Origin: Aquibacillus sediminis
GTDB lineage: Bacteria > Bacillota > Bacilli > Bacillales > Amphibacillaceae
NCBI RefSeq assembly: GCF_005870085.1
Contig: NZ_SZNM01000004.1
Location: 124,001 to 188,000 of the forward strand
Direction: 5' to 3'
Length of the DNA: 64,000 nucleotides
Within the stretch, counting starts at the first letter, position 1, and each line of letters opens with the position of its first letter. Positions 43,457-51,985 of the stretch are shown piece after piece. The translations under genes and the position numbers were made by a program. The notes beneath the pieces were generated by a model. The model was not told where the DNA came from, made no database searches, and saw nothing but the letters and a program-made list of their open reading frames with translations.

Positions 43457-44755
43457 ATGAATCATCCCTTTATGATAAATGATCAAGGACATCTAACAGT
43501 TGATGGTGTCGACACCACGTATTTAGCAGAAAAATATGGTACACCTCTTTTTGTTTATGATGTTACAGCGATCCGAAAGAATGCAAGAGCGTTTGTTGAT
43601 TCTTTTGCAAAATTAGGAGTAAAGGCCCAGGTAGCCTATGCGAGTAAAGCATTTTCCTCCATAGCAATGGTTCAAGTAGCCAAACAAGAAAAGCTTAGCT
43701 TAGATGTGGTATCGCAAGGGGAATTGCATACGGCTTTACAAGCGGGGTTTCCTGTTGACAAAATCCATATGCATGGGAATAATAAGAGTTATCAAGAGCT
43801 AGAAATGGCTGTTGAAAATCAAGTGGGATGTATTGTTGTTGATAATTTCTTTGAAATGGATCTTTTACAGGATATTCTGTCTAAACATCAATCAACCATG
43901 GATGTCTTATTACGTGTAACACCAGGGATCGAAGCACATACACATGACTATATCCTAACAGGAAATGAAGATTCTAAATTTGGATTTGATATTGCAAATG
44001 GACAAGCAGAACAGGCGTTTAAGAGATTAAATGAAATAGAATCGATCCATGTGAAAGGTTTACATTGCCATATAGGCTCCCAAATTTTTGAAACAGATGG
44101 CTTTGTGATGGCGATTGAACGATTATTTGAAACCATGCATCACTGGCATAAAAATTATGGTTTTATCCCAGAAGTATTAAATCTTGGTGGTGGGTTTGGA
44201 ATTCGGTATACAGAAGATGACAAGCCTCTGCCATTAGAGAATTATGTTCAAGTACTTGTTGATGAAGTGCGAAAACAGGCTTCCGAACGAGAATTACCAT
44301 TTCCTGAAATTTGGATTGAACCAGGCCGGTCGATTGTTGGAAATACTGCGGTAACGCTTTATCAAATTGGTTCTAAGAAAGAAATTCCTAGTGTTCGAAA
44401 CTATATATCTGTTGATGGTGGAATGATGGATAATATCCGTCCAGCATTGTATCAAGCAAAATATGATGCTGTCGTTGCAAATAAGGCGAATCAATCGTTA
44501 ACAGAAACAGTTTCGGTCGCGGGAAAATCATGCGAATCTGGTGATATGTTAATTTGGGATATTGAAGTTCCTCAAGTTGAGCATGGTGACTTATTAGCAG
44601 TATTTAGTACTGGCGCATATGGATACTCGATGTCTAGTCACTACAATCGATTTCCAAAAGCGGCCGTTGTGTTTGTCGAAAATGGAAAAGATCAATTAGT
44701 TATTGAAAGAGAATCTTATCAAGACTTAACTCGTTTTGATTTGTCTTATGAATAA
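43457..44755 (+). CDS. lysA: Diaminopimelate decarboxylase
   Basis: This 432-residue PLP enzyme has the Schiff-base lysine in VAYASKAFSS, HGNNKSYQEL, LHCHIGSQIFE, LNLGGGFGIRY and EPGRSIVGNTA. CESGDML and YGYSMSSHYNRF lie near the end. It makes L-lysine from meso-diaminopimelate. GGAGGTG precedes the ATG. It is followed 12 bp later by ppiB. Confidence 0.97.
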   Translation: MNHPFMINDQGHLTVDGVDTTYLAEKYGTPLFVYDVTAIRKNARAFVDSFAKLGVKAQVAYASKAFSSIAMVQVAKQEKLSLDVVSQGELHTALQAGFPVDKIHMHGNNKSYQELEMAVENQVGCIVVDNFFEMDLLQDILSKHQSTMDVLLRVTPGIEAHTHDYILTGNEDSKFGFDIANGQAEQAFKRLNEIESIHVKGLHCHIGSQIFETDGFVMAIERLFETMHHWHKNYGFIPEVLNLGGGFGIRYTEDDKPLPLENYVQVLVDEVRKQASERELPFPEIWIEPGRSIVGNTAVTLYQIGSKKEIPSVRNYISVDGGMMDNIRPALYQAKYDAVVANKANQSLTETVSVAGKSCESGDMLIWDIEVPQVEHGDLLAVFSTGAYGYSMSSHYNRFPKAAVVFVENGKDQLVIERESYQDLTRFDLSYE

Positions 44756-44767
44756 GGAGGAAAAATA

Positions 44768-45202
44768 ATGAAACAAGCCACAATTGAATTTGAAAACGGT
44801 GAAAAAATTGTAATTGAAATGTATGATGAAGCAGCACCAAATACGGTTGCTAACTTTGAAAAGTTAGCAAATGATGGTTTCTACGACGGTGTAACATTCC
44901 ATCGCGTTATCCCAGGTTTTGTCGCACAAGGTGGAGATCCAACAGGAACTGGTGCAGGTGGCCCAGGATATACGATTAAATGTGAAACAGAAGGTAACCC
45001 ACATAAACACGTAGCAGGTTCTTTATCTATGGCACATGCAGGAAAAGATACAGGAGGTAGCCAATTCTTTCTAGTACATGAACCACAACCACATTTAGAC
45101 GGTGTGCATACTGTATTTGGACAAGTGACAGAAGGAATGGACACGGTATTGCGTATCCAACAAGGGGACGAAATGAAAAAAGTACGTGTAGAAGAGGTTT
45201 AA
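44768..45202 (+). CDS. ppiB: Peptidyl-prolyl cis-trans isomerase B (cyclophilin)
   Basis: This 144-residue cytoplasmic cyclophilin has [19 protein letters not shown], with the catalytic Arg and Gln, then [23 protein letters not shown] and HTVFGQV. It speeds proline isomerisation during folding. AAGGAGGAAAAA precedes the ATG. A strong terminator follows directly at its stop codon. Confidence 0.96.
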   Translation: MKQATIEFENGEKIVIEMYDEAAPNTVANFEKLANDGFYDGVTFHRVIPGFVAQGGDPTGTGAGGPGYTIKCETEGNPHKHVAGSLSMAHAGKDTGGSQFFLVHEPQPHLDGVHTVFGQVTEGMDTVLRIQQGDEMKKVRVEEV

Positions 45203-45234
45203 ATAAAAGTGAGTCTATAGGACTCACTTTTATT
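45202..45234 (+). terminator. Terminator after lysA-ppiB
   Basis: AATAAAAGTGAGTC pairs perfectly over 14 bp with GACTCACTTTTATT around a five-base loop. It starts at the last base of the ppiB stop codon. Confidence 0.92.
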
Positions 45235-45466
45235 ATTTCGTTTTGTTAATGGATAATTTATCCCCGTGTAACTGGAAGTTTCACTTTATTATTAACAATC
45301 TTGTGACCATTTGATTGGAAAAATCTATTCTATTAAAATTATTTTAGATAAATCATGACTTTTTTAGTAAAAAGTAGTATCATATGGATTGAATAAGGTT
45401 ACATTGGAGATAGATGAACAGCACGTTATTAAGATGAATAATTTAAAGTTGTAAAGGAAGAGACAA

Positions 45467-45565
45467 TTGAATCAAAACAAGAAGAATTGGATCTTATTTT
45501 CATTATTACTTGTGATTGGAATGATCTGGGGCTTCATATATTGGTTTTTTATTGTATTTGAATAA
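45467..45565 (+). CDS. 32-residue single-pass membrane peptide
   Basis: The TTG at 45467 follows AAAGGAAG and opens 32 codons: NQNKKNW then the hydrophobic ILFSLLLVIGMIWGFIYWFF and IVFE. Aromatic residues cluster at the outer end of the helix. The coding length is short, so the call rests on the ribosome binding site and the membrane-helix pattern. I do not recognise it. It lies between ppiB and ribT, where the ribDEAH genes stand in B. subtilis. Confidence 0.5.
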   Translation: MNQNKKNWILFSLLLVIGMIWGFIYWFFIVFE

Positions 45566-45634
45566 CAAACAACAAGTATAAAGTCCTAAATAAATATAAC
45601 CACCAATTCTTGGTACTTTAAATGAGGGGTTCAT

Positions 45635-46006
45635 ATGCTAATTCGTTATAAAAAAAATCTGGAAAAAATTGCGATGGGGCTATTATCATTTATGCCTGAA
45701 GAGAAGGAAGTAAAAAAATTACAACAAACCATCAAAGAATATGAAACGAATCCGAATTGGAAACTATTCTTATGGAAACAGGAAGATATTTTAGGGGCGA
45801 TAGGTGTTCAAACCGAGGTTGAAGGTGTTGTCATGATTCAACATATTACTGTTAATCCTTCTCATCGAAATCTAGGTATTGGTAAACAAATGGTTCAAGC
45901 TATAAAGGAAATGTATAGCGATGAATATGTAGAAGCCAATGATCGAACGAAATTTTTTCTAGAAAAATGTGAATCTGAACGTGATCAACTAGATAAGAAT
46001 TCATAA
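45635..46006 (+). CDS. ribT: RibT-like GNAT acetyltransferase
   Basis: This 123-residue single-domain GNAT protein begins MLIRYKKNLEKIAMGLLSFMPEEKEVKKL, a signature of RibT. The acetyl-CoA loop is VNPSHRNLGIGKQMV, and it ends VEANDRTKFFLEKC. In B. subtilis it is the last gene of the riboflavin operon. Here the ribD, ribE, ribA and ribH genes and the FMN riboswitch are absent from the ppiB-scpA interval. Its substrate is not known. A GCCAAC hairpin follows. Confidence 0.88.
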   Translation: MLIRYKKNLEKIAMGLLSFMPEEKEVKKLQQTIKEYETNPNWKLFLWKQEDILGAIGVQTEVEGVVMIQHITVNPSHRNLGIGKQMVQAIKEMYSDEYVEANDRTKFFLEKCESERDQLDKNS

Positions 46007-46008
46007 GG

Positions 46009-46031
46009 GGCCAACTTTATGTTGGCTTTTT
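46009..46031 (+). terminator. Terminator after ribT
   Basis: GGCCAAC pairs with GTTGGCT around TTTAT, followed by TTTTTC. Confidence 0.8.
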
Positions 46032-46076
46032 CTTGCTTTAAGATAGTATAAGTCTTTATTCGTTTTTTTATCCCGT

Positions 46077-46229
46077 GTGCAACCGTCCGTAAGACTCCTA
46101 CTTCAAAAACATGATGTGAAAGCGGAAATGTTTAAGTGGGAGTAAATGGACGCTAACAGCTCGATTGGTTCAACTAACAATCAGTGAGGGAAGAGAAAAA
46201 ACTCCCCACTGATTGAGGTTTCACTTTAT
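46077..46229. repeat. C-type repeat, copy 1
   Basis: This is about 153 bp. It starts GTGCAACCGTCCGTAAG, includes GTGGGAGTAAATGGACGCTA and TCGATTGGTTCAACTAAC, and a stem-loop ATCAGTGAGGG ... CTCCCCACTGAT. It ends TTTCACTTTAT. A second copy lies at 55461-55594. The rest of the 46230-46467 stretch before scpA shows no gene. Confidence 0.75.
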
Positions 46230-46467
46230 AAAGTTGTTACACGATATCTCTATTCATCAAATGTAATGAATGAACGACCGCCAACAATGCACAAATTCAT
46301 TAACAACGCATGTTCATAAAATTCGCCGCTGAAATAATACTCGTAATTCCTCCGATATTTGACTGTATGTTATCTTACAGTCGTTATTTCTGTAAGTTAT
46401 AATTAAGTATGGACAGAATGATTTAGACAATGATTATATGTTAACGGCAATTGGAAGGAAGTAATCT

Positions 46468-47208
46468 ATGTATCAACCATATCAAGTCAAGTTAGACACG
46501 TTTGAAGGTCCATTAGATTTATTGTTGCATTTAATAAATCAATATGAAATTGATATTTATGATATACCAGTTGCTGAAATAACGGAGCAGTACATGGTTT
46601 ACATCCACACCATGCAACAACTAGAACTAAATATTGCTAGTGAATATTTAGTTATGGCAGCAACACTTTTAGCCATTAAAAGTCAGTTGTTACTTCCAAA
46701 TCAAGAACTTGATGTGGAAGAGGAGACCTATGAAGAAGATCCACGTGAAGAATTGATGCAGCGCTTGATTGAGTATCGTAAGTATAAAGATGCTGCTAGT
46801 CAATTAAAAGAAAAGGAATTAGATGCTAATAAAATTTATACTAGACCACCTAAGGCTTTTGAAGAGTTCGCAACAAAACAACCCACCCAACAACAAGGGG
46901 ATGTATCCATTTATGATATGATCGCGGCGATGACAAAGGTGTTTGAGCGGAAAAAGTGGAATCAACCACTTGAAACAAGGGTCCAACGATCTGAAATTCC
47001 TATTAAACAACGAATGAAAGAGATATTACAACAATTAAAGCAACACAATGAAGGTGTCCCTTTTGAACAATTATTTCCATATCCTTCTCGTTCACATATT
47101 GTGGCTACTTTTGTAGCTGTATTAGAATTAATGAAAGCTAGACAAATCCATTGTGTCCAAAAACAACATTTTGATGAATTAATCATCTATGACATGGAGG
47201 GAAAATGA
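46468..47208 (+). CDS. scpA: Segregation and condensation protein A
   Basis: This 246-residue kleisin has the N-terminal YQVKLDTFEGPLDLLLHLI, which binds SMC, and ASEYLVMAATLLAIKSQLLL. The C-terminal winged helix contains PYPSRSHIVATFVAVLELMK. With ScpB and SMC it compacts and segregates the chromosome. GGAAGGAAG precedes the ATG. Its stop overlaps the scpB start. Confidence 0.96.
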   Translation: MYQPYQVKLDTFEGPLDLLLHLINQYEIDIYDIPVAEITEQYMVYIHTMQQLELNIASEYLVMAATLLAIKSQLLLPNQELDVEEETYEEDPREELMQRLIEYRKYKDAASQLKEKELDANKIYTRPPKAFEEFATKQPTQQQGDVSIYDMIAAMTKVFERKKWNQPLETRVQRSEIPIKQRMKEILQQLKQHNEGVPFEQLFPYPSRSHIVATFVAVLELMKARQIHCVQKQHFDELIIYDMEGK

Positions 47209-47810
47209 TGGGAATAGAGAAGAAGGAAGCTAACGCAATTGCTGAGGGATTATTGTTCGCTGCAGGTGATGAAGGATTGACGAAAAAGCAATTGGCAAAG
47301 ATTATGGAGTTAGATATAACTTACGTGGATGAAATTATAGATTCACTAATAAGTGATTATCAAAAAAAAAATCGTGGCATTACATTGCTACAGTCAAAAG
47401 ATTACTTGCATCTTACAACAAAACCTGAGCATGCATCGTATTATCAAAGGCTAATGGATACTCCACAATCATCTCGACTTTCACAAGCAGCATTAGAGAC
47501 ACTAGCCATTGTCGCTTATCAACAACCGATCACAAGAACGGAAGTGGAAGATATTCGCGGAGTTAAGAGCGAGCGTCCAATACAGACATTAGTCGCACGT
47601 TCACTAATAGAAGAAGTTGGTAGGAAAGAAGGAGTAGGTCGTCCGATTATGTTTGGCACGACTAAGGAATTTTTGACATACTTTGGGTTAACTTCGATCG
47701 AAGAGTTACCACCACTACCGACTGAAGTAACGGAATCTGATGTAGAACAAGAAGCAGACCTCTTTTTTGAGAGATTTCAAGAGCAATTAGACGCGAACAA
47801 TGAACGTTAG
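47208..47810 (+). CDS. scpB: Segregation and condensation protein B
   Basis: This 200-residue protein has two winged helices, with EGLLFAAGDEGLTKKQLAK and ALETLAIVAYQQPITRTEVE plus RGVKSERPIQTLVARSLIEE. It forms a homodimer that binds ScpA. ATG 47208 gives the better spacing from GGAGGG; the ATG at 47205 is an alternative. The start overlaps the scpA stop codon. Confidence 0.95.
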   Translation: MGIEKKEANAIAEGLLFAAGDEGLTKKQLAKIMELDITYVDEIIDSLISDYQKKNRGITLLQSKDYLHLTTKPEHASYYQRLMDTPQSSRLSQAALETLAIVAYQQPITRTEVEDIRGVKSERPIQTLVARSLIEEVGRKEGVGRPIMFGTTKEFLTYFGLTSIEELPPLPTEVTESDVEQEADLFFERFQEQLDANNER

Positions 47811-47884
47811 CTATTTATTTAGAAATTTATCTATATCATTCACCTCAACGAATGTCATACATAGGATATTTTTGAGGTGATACG

Positions 47885-48766
47885 ATGAATAAAAAAGATT
47901 ACTTAGCTTCTTTACTAACATGGGCTGAAGAAGTGGAAGAAAAAGTGAATAATTTGAAAACTGGAAAAGAACAGCTGATCGAATGGTATAATCAGTTGGA
48001 AGAATGGAAAGGATTCGTACAGAATTTGTTAGACATGAAGGATGAGGACATTTCTGATCAATCCTTGAAAGATGTTCAAGCTCAAAGCAAACAACTAATT
48101 GATTTGCTTACAGACCTCCTAAATAAACCAAGAAACGAAAAAAACCAGATTGCGCCAGGTAAACATTCACTTCCTCCGTTACCTTACGCTTATGATGCAT
48201 TAGAGCCTTATATTTCAAGCGATATAATGCGCTTGCACCACCAAAAACATCACCAATCTTATGTAGATGGATTAAATAAGGCAGAACAAAAAATATATGC
48301 AAGTAACCTTTCAGATGACCTTGTTAAACATTGGATGAGAGAACAGGCTTTTAACGGTTCTGGTCATTATTTACACACTATCTTTTGGAATAATATGTCG
48401 CCACAGGGTGGTGGAAAACCTAGTGGTTCATTGTTAAAGCAGATAGATCAAGATTTTGGTTCTTTCAATAAATTTAAATCATTATTCAGTAAAGCTGCTA
48501 AATCTGTGGAAGGTGTTGGATGGGCCATCCTTGTATGGCAACCACGATCTGGAAGACTAGCGATTCAAACCGTTGAAAAGCATCAAATGTTTAGCTTGTG
48601 GGATACGATTCCATTACTTGTATTAGATGTGTGGGAGCATGCTTATTATTTGCAGTATAAAAATAATAAAGCAGAATATGTAGACAATTGGTGGAATGTG
48701 GTTAACTGGAAAAATGTTCAAAGCCGATTAGAAGATTCGAAACATTTGAGATGGACCTACTATTAA
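47885..48766 (+). CDS. Fe/Mn superoxide dismutase with N-terminal helical extension (SodF-like)
   Basis: This 293-residue protein begins with about 95 residues that are hydrophilic and helical, probably coiled-coil. A full Fe/Mn SOD domain follows: LPPLPYAYDALEPYI, LHHQKHHQSYVDGLNKAE, NGSGHYLHTIFW and DVWEHAYYLQYKN carry the four metal ligands. No signal peptide is seen. It removes superoxide; extended forms like this occur in bacilli (SodF). It takes the position of ypuI between scpB and dacB. TGAGGTGAT precedes the ATG. A strong terminator follows at 48772-48806. Confidence 0.9.
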   Translation: MNKKDYLASLLTWAEEVEEKVNNLKTGKEQLIEWYNQLEEWKGFVQNLLDMKDEDISDQSLKDVQAQSKQLIDLLTDLLNKPRNEKNQIAPGKHSLPPLPYAYDALEPYISSDIMRLHHQKHHQSYVDGLNKAEQKIYASNLSDDLVKHWMREQAFNGSGHYLHTIFWNNMSPQGGGKPSGSLLKQIDQDFGSFNKFKSLFSKAAKSVEGVGWAILVWQPRSGRLAIQTVEKHQMFSLWDTIPLLVLDVWEHAYYLQYKNNKAEYVDNWWNVVNWKNVQSRLEDSKHLRWTYY

Positions 48767-48771
48767 AGATT

Positions 48772-48806
48772 AAAAATCTCCTATTCTATAGAATAGGAGA
48801 TTTTTT
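48772..48806. terminator. Terminator after the SOD gene
   Basis: AAAAATCTCCTATTC pairs perfectly with GAATAGGAGATTTTT around TATA; both strands carry T-runs. Confidence 0.92.
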
Positions 48807-48880
48807 GTGTGTTTGATTCATAAGCATGTCCTCCCTGCATAAAAATGTATAGACAGACAGAAGGTTGGGAGGAAATAGAC

Positions 48881-49984
48881 TTGAAACATATATTGATCAT
48901 TATTAGCTGCGCTTGCATGCTATTTGTTACATTACCAGTACAAACATTTGCCAAACCAGGGGTATCAGCTGAAAATGCAGTATTAATTGAACAATCTTCT
49001 GGTAGGGTATTGTATGAGAAAAATGCAGATGAACAGCATTTAATTGCTAGTATAACAAAAATTATGACAGCCATCCTTGCAATAGAATCCGGTAAGTTAG
49101 ACGAAGAGGTTACTGTGAGTGAACGAGCTGTCTATACGGAAGGATCATCGCTTTACCTTAAACAAGGTGAAAAAATAAAACTAGAAGATTTGGTTTATGG
49201 TCTCATGCTTCGTTCAGGGAATGACGCTGCCGTTGCAATCGCTGAGCATGTTGGAGGTAGTGTAGAAGGTTTCGCCCATTTGATGAACCAAACTGCAGCA
49301 TGGATCGGAATGACAAATTCTCATTTTGATAACCCTCATGGCCTTGATTCAGAAACACATTATTCGACAGCATATGACATGGGAATGTTAATGCGATACG
49401 CCATGGAAAATGAAGTGTTTAAAGAGATTGCTAGCACTAAGTCCTATCAACAGAAAACGAAAAATGTAACATGGTTAAATAAAAATAAGTTGTTAACTCG
49501 CTATTATGAGTACTGTACAGGAGGAAAAACAGGGTTTACTCGTGCCGCAGGTAGAACATTAGTTTCAACTGCTGAGAAAGATGGAATGGAGCTTATAGCT
49601 GTAACCTTGAATGCCCCAGATGACTGGAATGATCATATAAGTTTATTTGAGTGGGCTTTTGATAACTATGATTTAAAAACAATACAAGAAAAAGGGAAAC
49701 AAACCTTTCAGATTACCGGTGATGACCCATCAATACAAACTGGATATATTCAAGAAGATATAAAATATCCATTAACAAAAGAGGAACAAGCACAAGTTGA
49801 ATCGAGTACCTATTTTGAATATCCAGAAATACGGGAACCTGACGAAATGATCGGTAAAAAGTTTTATAAATTAAATGATCGTGCAATTGCAGAAGCTCCT
49901 ATTTATTCGGATACAAACAACGAAGAAGTTAGTTTTATAAATCAAATTACACATTGGTTTAATCGTTTATTAGGGGTTTTGTAA
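48881..49984 (+). CDS. dacB: D-alanyl-D-alanine carboxypeptidase DacB
   Basis: This 367-residue penicillin-binding protein starts KHILIIISCACMLFVTLPV, a signal peptide with a cleavage site near TFAKPG. Active-site motifs are IASITKIM (SxxK), RSGNDAAVA (SxN) and GGKTGFTRAAG (KTG). A C-terminal region ends with a hydrophobic helix. DacB adjusts spore cortex crosslinking in the mother cell. TTG 48881 follows GGGAGGAAA; upstream in-frame starts from 48845 are not supported. spmA follows at two bases. Confidence 0.95.
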   Translation: MKHILIIISCACMLFVTLPVQTFAKPGVSAENAVLIEQSSGRVLYEKNADEQHLIASITKIMTAILAIESGKLDEEVTVSERAVYTEGSSLYLKQGEKIKLEDLVYGLMLRSGNDAAVAIAEHVGGSVEGFAHLMNQTAAWIGMTNSHFDNPHGLDSETHYSTAYDMGMLMRYAMENEVFKEIASTKSYQQKTKNVTWLNKNKLLTRYYEYCTGGKTGFTRAAGRTLVSTAEKDGMELIAVTLNAPDDWNDHISLFEWAFDNYDLKTIQEKGKQTFQITGDDPSIQTGYIQEDIKYPLTKEEQAQVESSTYFEYPEIREPDEMIGKKFYKLNDRAIAEAPIYSDTNNEEVSFINQITHWFNRLLGVL

Positions 49985-49985
49985 C

Positions 49986-50576
49986 ATGGTTAACTTAATT
50001 TGGGCAGGGATGGCTATCATTGGAATCGTTTATGCCATGATCAATGGAACGATGGATGAAGTGAATGAGGCATTGTTTGAAGGAGCGGATGAAGCGGTCA
50101 CGTTATCAATAGGTTTAATAAGTGTGCTTGTATTTTGGCTCGGACTTATGCGTGTAGCTGAAAAAGCAGGATTGTTAAGTATGTTGTCTAATCTTTTCAG
50201 GCCAATTGTCACACGCCTTTTTCCTGAAATCCCGAAGGACCATCCAGCAATGGGGTATATACTCTCCAATTTCACTGCCAATCTATTTGGATTAGGTAAT
50301 GCAGCGACACCAATGGGGATAAAAGCGATGGAGCAAATGAAACAACTTAGTGGTAGTGATAAAGCAAGTAGATCGATGATTACTTTTCTCGTTATAAATA
50401 CATCAAGTTTAACCCTTATTCCAACAACCGTTATCGCTATTCGTATGCAATACGATTCCATCGCACCGACTGAAATAGTAGGGACAACCATTCTTGCAAC
50501 AGGTTTTACATCTTTAGCTGCTATTCTAGTGGATCGACTATTTTATTATAGAAGGGTGCGTAAACAAAAGAAATGA
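49986..50576 (+). CDS. spmA: Spore maturation protein A
   Basis: This 196-residue membrane protein of the nucleoside-recognition (Gate) family starts MVNLIWAGMAIIGIVYAMINGTMDEVN. It contains NLFGLGNAATPMGIKAMEQM and FLVINTSSLTLIPTTVIAIR. Together with SpmB it is needed for spore core dehydration. Its stop overlaps the spmB ATG by four bases. Confidence 0.96.
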   Translation: MVNLIWAGMAIIGIVYAMINGTMDEVNEALFEGADEAVTLSIGLISVLVFWLGLMRVAEKAGLLSMLSNLFRPIVTRLFPEIPKDHPAMGYILSNFTANLFGLGNAATPMGIKAMEQMKQLSGSDKASRSMITFLVINTSSLTLIPTTVIAIRMQYDSIAPTEIVGTTILATGFTSLAAILVDRLFYYRRVRKQKK

Positions 50577-51103
50577 GTATCCTTACAACGATAAGTACGT
50601 GGATCATTCCATGCATTATTTTACTTGTACTGCTTGTAGCAACATGGAAAAAGTTGCCAACATATGAAATCTTTGTGGAAGGAGGAAAAGAGGGGGTCAA
50701 AATGGCTGTCTCACTGCTTCCATTTTTATTAGGGATGATGGTATCCATCGCAATATTAAGAGGATCAGGTGCATTGGAAGCATTTATTGATTTGATATCA
50801 CCTGTATTATCGGTACTTGGTATTCCTTCTGATATTGTTCCATTAGCCATTATACGACCGATCTCGGGGACAGCTGCACTAGGGATGACGACAGAGTTAA
50901 TCAGTACTTTTGGTCCTGATTCTTTTATCGGACGATTAGCTTCCACTATGCAAGGGAGTACGGATACAACACTATATATTTTAACGGTTTATTTTGGCGC
51001 AGTAGGTATTAGAAGAATGGGAGATGCTTTAAAAGTTGGACTGATTGCAGATTTTATTGGTATAATAGCTTCAATCGTGATTGTTACGATTGTTTTTGGG
51101 TAG
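50573..51103 (+). CDS. spmB: Spore maturation protein B
   Basis: This 176-residue membrane protein of the same family contains YEIFVEGGKEGVKMAVSLLP, RPISGTAALGMTTELI and MQGSTDTTLYILTVYFGAVG. It is paired with SpmA. Its stop codon borders the hairpin at 51102-51128. Confidence 0.96.
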   Translation: MSILTTISTWIIPCIILLVLLVATWKKLPTYEIFVEGGKEGVKMAVSLLPFLLGMMVSIAILRGSGALEAFIDLISPVLSVLGIPSDIVPLAIIRPISGTAALGMTTELISTFGPDSFIGRLASTMQGSTDTTLYILTVYFGAVGIRRMGDALKVGLIADFIGIIASIVIVTIVFG

Positions 51104-51128
51104 CGTTAACGAAAGGTTAACGCTTTTA
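51102..51128 (+). terminator. Terminator after dacB-spmA-spmB
   Basis: AGCGTTAAC pairs perfectly with GTTAACGCT around GAAAG, followed by TTTATT. Confidence 0.88.
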
Positions 51129-51203
51129 TTATGTTTTATTAAAAAGAGGAAAACTGTTAACGTGAACAGAGTATGAATAATAAGAAAGGAAAGTGGTAGC
51201 AGC

Positions 51204-51932
51204 ATGGAACGTTTACAAAAAGTTATTGCACAAAGTGGAGTTACATCAAGAAGAAAGGCTGAGAAATTGATAGAAGCTGGAAAAGTTAAAGTAAATGGAA
51301 AAGTAGTAACAGAATTAGGTACGAAAGTTTCCAACGATGACGATGTGGAAGTAGAGGGCGTCCCTCTTGAAAAAGAACAACCTGTTTATTATATGTTATA
51401 TAAACCTAGAGGTGTAATTTCAAGTGTAAAAGATGATAAAAAAAGAAAAGTAGTGACTGATTACTTCGAGGGGGTGGAGGAAAGAATTTTCCCTGTAGGA
51501 CGATTGGATTATGATACTTCTGGGATTATCTTGTTGACGAATGACGGAGAGTTTGCCAATTTATTGATGCATCCAAAACATGAAGTCGATAAAGTTTATG
51601 TTGCAAAAATAAAAGGAATCCCAACAAGGGAAGAACTCGCAACCTTCAAGAAGGGGATCAATGTTGATGGAGAAAGGTTAAAAGCAACTTACTCAAAGAT
51701 AATGTCAACAGATAAACGTAAAAATACGGCTATTGTTAAACTTGTTTTACATCAAGGAAAGAATCGACAAGTACGAAGGATGTTCGAGGCAATCAATTAT
51801 CCAGTTGATAAATTAAAACGTGAACAATTCGGATTTTTAACGTTAAAAGGTCTTAATCCTGGCGAGTACCGCGAGTTGACACCAAAAGAAGTAAAACAAT
51901 TATGGGCGGATGCATCCAAAATTGTTGAATAA
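51204..51932 (+). CDS. rluB: 23S rRNA pseudouridine 2605 synthase
   Basis: This 242-residue enzyme has an N-terminal S4 RNA-binding domain (ERLQKVIAQSGVTSRRKAEK) and a catalytic domain with the Asp in VGRLDYDTSGIILLTNDG. LHQGKNRQVRRMFEAI lies near the end. It modifies helix 93 of 23S rRNA. GAAAGGAAAG precedes the ATG. resA follows within 54 bp. Confidence 0.93.
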   Translation: MERLQKVIAQSGVTSRRKAEKLIEAGKVKVNGKVVTELGTKVSNDDDVEVEGVPLEKEQPVYYMLYKPRGVISSVKDDKKRKVVTDYFEGVEERIFPVGRLDYDTSGIILLTNDGEFANLLMHPKHEVDKVYVAKIKGIPTREELATFKKGINVDGERLKATYSKIMSTDKRKNTAIVKLVLHQGKNRQVRRMFEAINYPVDKLKREQFGFLTLKGLNPGEYRELTPKEVKQLWADASKIVE

Positions 51933-51945
51933 TTGTCAAAAATAA

Positions 51946-51966
51946 ATGTGAAATTTTTGGTACAAT
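51946..51966 (+). promoter_or_regulatory. Candidate ResD site and -10 box before resA
   Basis: ATGTGAAATTTTTG (51946-51959) matches the ResD motif TTGTNAANNNTTTN, as I recall it, at all but one defined position. TACAAT follows at 51961-51966 and could be the -10 box. A TTGTCA at 51933 is 22 bases upstream of the -10 box, too far for a standard -35. Feedback by ResD on its own operon is known in B. subtilis. Confidence 0.4.
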
Positions 51967-51985
51967 AGTTGGGGGTGTGTCAATA

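Noticed and set aside
45235-45634. FMN riboswitch expected before rib genes
   Set aside because: None of the conserved aptamer segments is present, consistent with absence of the rib genes.
50030-50946. Antisense frames of 141-153 codons across spmA-spmB
   Set aside because: They mirror conserved SpmA and SpmB coding and have no start signals.
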